From Zerene cesonia (taxonomy: Eukaryota > Arthropoda > Insecta > Lepidoptera > Pieridae), in the NCBI RefSeq assembly GCF_012273895.1, contig NC_052111.1, forward strand, positions 1,922,001 through 1,986,000: 64,000 nt of DNA, in the 5' to 3' direction. Below are positions 52,101 through 61,100 of the stretch, piece after piece; position 1 is the first letter of the stretch; each line of letters opens with the position of its first letter. The notes beneath the pieces were generated by a model that saw only the letters and a list, made by a program, of their open reading frames with translations, did not search any database and had not been told where the DNA came from. The position numbers were made by a program, and so were the translations under genes.

Positions 52101-55100
52101 ATTAACACAGCTAAGTAATTGTATTCAACATTGATATTAAAGCTAAAATCTCTGAATAGAGATTCAGAAAATCAATTTGGGAGATAAATTGTTAACAAGA
52201 AGATATATTAGCAATGGACTGGTGAGCATTTATGCAAATACGCAGTTGAAAAGCAGCAAAAACATTTGTTTAATAGAACATCCATCACTGATGAAAGCTT
52301 TCATCGGTAGAATTTCAATTAACTTATTCACAAAGTGGAGCACAATTGAAAACATCAATTTAAGTAAATGGACGTCCCACTTTCGAAACTTGATTATGTC
52401 GATGTAAATTTTTAGCCGTGCATAGGGGTGGGAGATTGGTCGACGTTCATTTTATTTACTGAAACCGATTGTTAGTGAACCTTTCCAAACGCGATCGAGT
52501 GAACTTCATACGGGTGTTCGATAAAAATACTTCCGCGGGAATAGATACGTAATGGCGCTCCCTAGGCTTTTTAACAACGCCTCGGTAACGTTATTGCTTC
52601 GTTATTTCAGGGTTTTGGACTTTTTGTAGTATTCACGAGTACTTTTTTATAGTCTCCCGTTGAAAATTAAATTATAATTAATAACATCCTACAAAATTAA
52701 TAAATCCTACAATGCAATTAAAGCACTATTATTAATATTAACGGAACGCTTACCAACTACAACGCTAATTATCTGCAAACAAAGCGATAGATAATTAATT
52801 AAAGTCCATCGCTCGCAAAACGATTTTTCCATAAAATACTTTTCATAATGAACTAAAACAAAAACAAAGACGCTGATTTGGTATTAGCTCAACTCACGGC
52901 CAAAGAAAATAAATTTTGAAATTTGACCGCGCGCCGTGAACTAAGCTAACAAGAATGAGAATAACAAAAGCCGAAGTAATTTATTAACGAATTTACCCTC
53001 GAAATATAACCAACAGGGAACAAAAACGGCAGGTAGGTTTAAATAAGTTTTGTCAACTAATTTCGACTGAATTGAAGTCTTTAATTTTAATGAATGATAT
53101 TTCGTTTACGGAGCGAACGAGATTTCCTTGTAAAAGAGAAATATGAAGTGATGCTAAATATTATATTGTTTGATCTTTGAGACCTTATACTTTGGAGTGT
53201 AGATTGATCTTAGCGTTTTAATAACTTCTGTAAAAATTTACAAATAGGTATATTAAATATAAATCTGTTATTATTTATAATATATTAAAACTTGAGAACC
53301 AAAACAGGAACATAGCGTTAGGGTTATCCTATACAAATTAATTACGTTGAAAGGGGAAGACATATTATATTATAGTAAGACGAAACAATAACTAAAAACA
53401 TTTTTTTTTCTAGCTGTTTATCTGTCAGTTCTTCCAATTAATCGAAAAGAAAATACAAATTTGCAGACTGAAAGTTGACAATATTATTTAACTACCTCCG
53501 CGTTAAAAATAACAATTGAACGAGATCAAAGTCTTCAACAGAAAAAAATTGTAAATATAATTAAAACACTTACTTCCTCGGCAGTATAATGGAGGTAAAT
53601 ATGATTTTGACCCTCGTGTGAACCGAATTAGTGGCGAACAAGTAGCGGCACCGTCGGTGGGGCGGGTACAGGCCGGGATACCCGGGGCTAGCCAGCACGC
53701 ACGAGCCGGGCGAGCGACACGACACATCTTGGTACAACCAATCGCAATCTGTTACGAGATACACAACATGTAATACAAGCGATGATCACTGCAAGCTCAC
53801 CGGAACGCTATTGAGTTTCGAATTTGAACATCATAGCGTAGACTTCTTCGTTTGATCCGTGTGAGGTATTTATTGATGTTGAATGTATTGGTTTTAGTTA
53901 TATAGAGGTAAATAAATAATAATTTGGCAATGCTTGTTAGTAATCATTGTGCGGTACTGAAATTAAATAACGCTTTATCGCTTTTAATAAATACGTTTTA
54001 AATTTTGATAATGAGTAGATAATACGTAATATAAATAGCGAAGCATGTACGACTATTGATTAAATTATTGAGACTAATTTCATACATGAACATGTTTGTT
54101 AATTCTACTAATTAAAAACTGAATATTAAACAGTTACGTTTGACTTTATATGTAAAATCAAATAATCATTGCAGAAAAAGATATATCCACTCACTATTTT
54201 GGTCAATATTGCGGCACCTTATTAGTAAGAGCCCTGTTATATAAACGTTAGCCAATATTTGTAAAGAACGGAGGTGGAAAGATAGAAGTGAAGTATAAAG
54301 GAAAAGTGGCAGAAATAGGTAGTTCACAGTGGCAATTTAACGGTTCATTACGCCCGCTTTGCCCAAATGGCTCTGTTCTCGTCCTTGTAGAGGTAAAGGT
54401 AATGTGGAATCTTTTGTGAATCGTATCTTTTTTTAAATTTCTTTTCAAATGAAAATTAAGTGTGTTTTCAAAGGAAGTGTCCTCAAATACATACAATTTT
54501 CTTTATATTTTATCTTCAAAACCACACCGTGTAAAGAGTTTGAATGAACGTGAAAAGCTTTTCAAAAGAGCATCTAAACGAAGTAAAACGTGGCAAAAAT
54601 GCACCATTTGAGCTTAGTGGAAACAATTTTCCGTATTCTCGAGCTGGCGGGGGTTGTCACATCATCGCGTGCAATTTCAGTGTTCACTGTTCATATCGCA
54701 CGTAGAGCAGATAAAGTAAACTATATAATATTTCCACGCCGAGCGCATCATTATGAAAAAGATTAAATTTCAGGAGCCGTCCTCTATATAGCGCCCTTCT
54801 GTAGAACTTGACATAGTAACATTTGAAGCAGGATTCTATAAACGGTTTTTATTCATCTCGCCACCATTCAAGCCATAAAGTAAATGGGCGCCAAATTTAA
54901 AATCTGTTACGCAAATATTAATGCTATTCATTAAATCATCTTACGACATCGTAGAAGTGTTCTTAATAACGTTGAACCGGAACTCGATGTACATTGGGCG
55001 AGTTATTAATATGAAATCATAAAAGGGCATCTGTACGCCATTAAAAGGGGCTGATGTTGATAAAATACATTATGTGATACGTTACGTCTATACTCCACAG

Positions 55101-58100
55101 GGTATCTTTGTGGTGCTATGTGTATAGGATGATCGTGACGAGGGTCATACCTTTGTCCACCACACTTGCGTTATTATGAAAAATCTTTCGAAGCCAATAA
55201 ATACTCTTTTATCTTTTCGCTTTCTATCGTCTATTGTGTGAATGATGGGATATACCTAATACATGTTGTAATATATTGCATATCGATTTTATTTTCGATT
55301 AAATTCAATTATTAGGATAGTGTGAGAAGATTATAAAATAAATATAAAGATAATAAACGTTTAGTCATGAAGTATTAGAATCTCTTCTGTGAACTTTAAT
55401 ATTATATTCAAAAATCGTGATCCTATCTCGGAACAGTTTCAAAGACTATTAAAACATCCAAAACTTTTAAGATCTATAAAGTTAGTTATCTAGAATTTAG
55501 TACAAAGTAGGTTTTAAACATAGATGTTCAGTTATATTCGCACATAGCTTTATGCTGTGGATATGGTATAATGCAACTGTTATACTTATTTTAATTGTGT
55601 GAATGTGAAATTTTATGATGTAAACAAAATGTATTTTGTACTTATATTTAGGCACAAGTTTCCGTATACGACTATGACCAAGTTTTAGATTTTATTTTCT
55701 TAATATTTCTCATATAACTCGATAATCGTTACCTGTATGTGGTATTCTGGAGCCACCACGCGGATGAAACCCAACACCTTGAGAATTACTTAAAGATGTG
55801 AAACTGAAGAACGCCAAGAACTGCGATCTCACAGTTGTTTCAGTTATCCTATAAAGAAAAATACAGTTTTGAACAAAATATTGACGTAGAATTAATAATA
55901 ATATGTAAATTACATCAATAAGTAAACTCATGTTATTATTTCCGACTTTGACCTAGTTTGTGAAAATTTGTAATCAGTTTTAAACAAAATATAACTATTC
56001 AGTTGTTTTTGTACTTCTCACAGACTAATAATAATATAAGCTTGATTTAACTTTTCCGAATTCACGTTAAACTTGTAACATTTTACAAATTTTGAATGTT
56101 TTATGCGGAAATAAGTGTTGAATATTTGGGAATTTTATACATAACATTTTCTTTAAACTGTAATCAATAGTTATTTTTAACAAAAATCTAATCCGTTTTC
56201 AAATTGCCTCAGCTAGACGAAATTTCAATGGTACACAACACTAACTATAAAATAGAAGAAATATCATCAAAATGTCACCCAGTCGAAAGTTCTGAGCTAA
56301 CAAACACAATAAAAAGGAATAGAGAACCGTCACTTTTTTGAAGTGTATTGAAACCAATTGCCTAATCCGTGCATCGTAAATAATCGTGATACGCAGCTTT
56401 TGAATCACGTCCATAAATTTCAGGTCACGCACATCGAATAAAATCTACAACAATATCAGAATTATCTGCTCTGATTAATCGATAAACAATAGTCATAATC
56501 ACTGTTGATCTCCAGTGGGTAGTTTCATATTGACTAAACACCCGACATCTAGCTACGGCCTGATATGAATAACAATGATATAACGTGAATGCGAAACAGA
56601 TCTATTTGCGTTTCTGAGGATATTTATGTCAGTACAATATCCTAATTAATGGTACAGTTTAAGTGTGGGAGTCGAGTACGTTACGGCACGAATTATGGCT
56701 AATAACAGCTCACACCGAGGAAGGTATCCACACCCCCACAGAAGATCAGCATGAAATAGCATGCTGCTGTGTTTCGTTCAGTGAATGGGAGAGCCGAATG
56801 CCCGCATCCTTTTTCTCACCCTTCCCGGTACATTTCGTCTTTCCGTCGTCAATCCTTACCTTATCCCTTTAATAGCGAGCAACGAATTCGCAGAACCACT
56901 ACGTCTTCGAATGTTCATGGGCGTTGATGATCGCTTACCATAAGGCGAACCACCAGTTTAATTGCTCGCTTATGACATAAAAAATAATACCAAGTATTGA
57001 GAGCTACAACAAATAAAAATTTAAAGGAGAGGGGTGAAGATTAAACTATCATTTCATTTAAAGTCAATGAGTCTCTCTCGTAAGCTTTTTCTTTGAACTC
57101 GCGAACTGTGAGTTTCTACGCGGTTCTACGTGAACTCGCGAACTTGCAAACTGTGTTATTCTATGAACCTAAAACTCGTATGATCTTATTCTTCATTACT
57201 TTTTTATTTTTAAACAGTGAATTAACAAATATATTTGGCAGTTCATATAATATGTTTCATGTGAGTTGCTTCGTAACTCATCAATTTCGCTTAGGTGAAC
57301 TCCCCACAACAACTTAAACCATAAATTGCGCAAACCCTTACTTAAAGTCAAGAACTGAAGCTCCGTGGTCAGCGAATAGCACCACAGGCGGTGTGTATCG
57401 CTCGTTTGCTCCACATAGTCGGGTTTCCGCCGCCCCAGTCGCATCTTGGACGGCACTCGCACCACCAAGTTGTAACCAGCCGCCCACGCAGCTAAAGAAT
57501 ACAATTAATAGAATGTCATAGTTCAAAGAATAACCAATAATAAACAGCGTGACATCTGTCATTTATGAATATTGACAGTTTCCAACCTACGGCCCGTTGG
57601 GACAGGACTTAAGGCTGTTACAATACAAATAGAATGTGAAATGAGGGTAAATGTAAATCCTTACTAGTATTATACATGTGAAAATGTTTGTTTGTTGTTG
57701 ATCCACGTTACAACGGAGCGATTTTATGATGTGATTTTTGTGTCTGGAGATAAACTACAAAGGCTTTTTCGATGTTTTCCTAATACTACGCGGGCGAAAC
57801 CGAGGCTGGAAAGCTAGTAAATGATAAGCAGAATACTATTTTACAATTATACACGCAGATACTGCGTGTCAAATCGGAGTAGAAAAAAATACGAAAAACG
57901 AGAATAATCCTGAACTTAAAAACAGCTTATTTTCTGCACCATTCGATAAAACACCTGAATGCAAAAAATATATTTACAGGTAATAGATATAAGAAAATGC
58001 AAATTAAATTACATATTTAAAAAACACCCGACGCCATTTTGTCAGCCTACATTGGATTTGAAATTTGTTATACATCTGTAGCGTATATAATTCTAGGCAA

Positions 58101-61100
58101 ACTCTTTCATATAATACCCATGTTTTCAGACAATCAGTTCATACATTCAAGAGCTACGTTTCCATAGACAGATACACACAGTCAGGTTTAAACACTCTGC
58201 AATTGCTTCGACTGGTGTGAAAAAGTTTGCAGATTGAAGTTTAAAATGTTATATCCGCTAAATGTCTTATTATTAACCTCGTATATATAAAAATAAAATT
58301 AAAATTCAACATTACAATTTCTGCAAACAATGTTTCACTGAGAAATATAGAGGTATTTTAACATAAAAAGCTATTTAATTCCTCATAATAGTAACGTAAG
58401 TACGCTTCGTAGGCGTATAATTCACTATAGACACGGCATGTGTAATTTAAGGTCAGAGACTTATAGCCCGAGTGGATTAGGCGACCTTCTAGGCACTTTC
58501 CTTTTGTTACTTAGCTTATTAAAAGTAGGTACCTCACCTTCTATAAGCTGCTAAGAAAATAATACGCAAAAGATTCGTATTTCTTGTGATGTGTTGTCGG
58601 AGACGGTCTTTCGATTTATAAATGAAAATGTATATGAATTTCCGTGTTTGTAATATTGCATTTAAGACACCACGGCTTTTAAGAAAATCGTTATAAAAGG
58701 GGTAGTTAAAGATAGTCAATTTGTATTTTGATGTACCTTTTATATTATCTGTGGTTAAGGTGAGCTTTTACCTGTAATACAATATAACGTTTGTACCCCT
58801 GCCACAGAGTAGTCCTGCTAGGACCCCACTCTGTAAGTGCAAGTCCAAGAACAGCGAGATTCCATACTAGATCCGTTCTCACGATATGTTTTGAATAAAC
58901 ATTTACTATTTACATTACTATTTTCTTTGTTCTAACATCGAACATAGCTTATAATCTAGTTTAAAATTTATTGTTACAAGTTTAAATTAAATTAAATGCT
59001 TTAAAGTATACAAAGCATTTTGGATTTACCCGACCTTCGGCTGCAGCTAATATAACTCGCTTCTGTTTTATTATTGGTTCCGATATTATGCTATCTAATG
59101 TTTAAATTATAATTTTATAACAATAATCACACATAACCTAAGCGTTGTTACATTAATAATATTGCAGTTTAGTCGTCGAGTTTATACCTCATGTTATTAA
59201 GACTGTCAACAAGAAATGTAAAGTAAACATACATATTAGATGAACTCGTAGTATTTAGTCTAGTTTCCAAGTTGAATCCCAGCAAATCAAGATAAGCATG
59301 AAAGTGTAGCTTAGCTAGCGAACATAAGATAGCAGACTTAGCAAACTTACTGCTATGGATTGAGGTAATAAGACTACTTATTTATTCGTGAGCCCACTTA
59401 CACTGGTTCGAGAAAACGGTTGCGGTAGTTAAGGAGTTTATGGTTCGTAACTTATAACGCAGTGAAATTCTGTTTAAATAGAAATAGACTCTATGAATAT
59501 GCGCGTTAAGTTTAATTTGTACATTTAAAAAATGTTATAAAACAAATTTATTAATTACGAGTACGTATCTGCTCTAACTGGATAACATGAAACAACATAC
59601 GCGTGGTCAAAATGTGTTGTGTAGACTTTTTCATAAATCATGTCAACTTTCACTTTTTTCAGCTACAGATGATTCAATTTTTGAACGAACCGCACTATAA
59701 AAGGTCAAAGCTATTGCATCAAGCATTTTGATATGTGCTTCGGATATTTTCTTTGAAATACAAAGCCTTTCAGCGTTTCACAAAAGATGAGAAGCGCAAG
59801 GTCACGGACTTACATTGAGTCGAGGATAAGTTAAGCGTCGTGCCTTATCAACTGATCATGGGGAGTTCGGAACGGACAACAAGCTATTTGACTCGCTGTA
59901 CAAATATAGACTAATGTAAATATTTCACTTCTATTTCTTTAGTATTAGTATTAGTATTGTATTATTTTATCTGTGGTATTAGTGTATATTAATTATAATG
60001 TCTAAATGAAAAAGTGCCAAAATGTTAAGACTACTTTATATTTTATAGGCAAAATTATTTGATTATTGATGAAAAGGAATTGAAAATGTGTTTGACTTAA
60101 CAATTTATTCATCTTCAGCACCGTATTTGCAAACAAGAAACGACGAGGGTCGTATTAGGACATATTCAATTTGACGGGACATTGATTACAAGTATCTGCG
60201 GGATTCTAGGGTTCTCAAATAATTCCGTCCACTCCACGTTTGTCTCACAGTATTTTATAGATGAACATAATAAATTGATTTAGCACGTAACGCCACTTAG
60301 AAAGGAAAAACATTAAAATACACGACATTTCATAAAAATAGTAATAATCAATTAAAACATTTCTTGCTTCCTGCTCGTGGGGTTTCATGCTAAAAAAATA
60401 TTAAAAAATCATCACTTTAAAAACAGACACTTGGTACAAAGCATCACATGAGAACAATTTTCATAACTAGGTTAATGCAGCATCAATCCTGCAATGTTAC
60501 GTCTTATATGTTGTTAATCTTTTTTCACTTTCTTTTGTTCTTTGTTTATTTATAGAATAATATTAAAACAATACATATTATGTCACCTCATGAAAAAGGT
60601 TCATTTTAAAATATGTTTTTTATATATTCATGGTTATTTATCCATTTAAATGTATTGATACAGCTGTCTTTAGTTTTTTCTTAGTAATAACCTTACCTAG
60701 TTCCATTAAATCTTCCAACAGAAACCAGTCTGTATATTTGTATCTCGACTCGCTGCCCCGCATCAGGCTGGAGGAGGTACGAGCAAGCGCCAGGACCTTC
60801 GATGGACGGCGACTTGATCTGGCCAAAGGTTTTGCCCGACTTGCTTTTCAATATACGAGAATCGATTGTGATGTTGCACACTATAGATAAATAATTGGTG
60901 GTTAATTTAAAAAACTTTCATCAAAATTAACATTTTTATTTATGTGCACAAAATTGCGTAAAGGTACCTAGGAGACATATAGTACATTGTCGATTAATGT
61001 TGCTTGCATTCACCGTAAAGAAAAAATATGAGAGTTTTATCTCATATTATTGCAATTCAGATAGCACAGGATTCTCACTATAAAATTATTCACACTAAGG

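Larger units (their letters stand above)
57492..60696 (-). other. Intron 3 of the CUB gene
   Basis: 3.2 kb, AT-rich. Holds a mini-element (57660-57820), a short imperfect hairpin (58804-58834) and a small ATTAGT tandem near 59938-59957. Nothing else recognisable. Confidence 0.7.
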
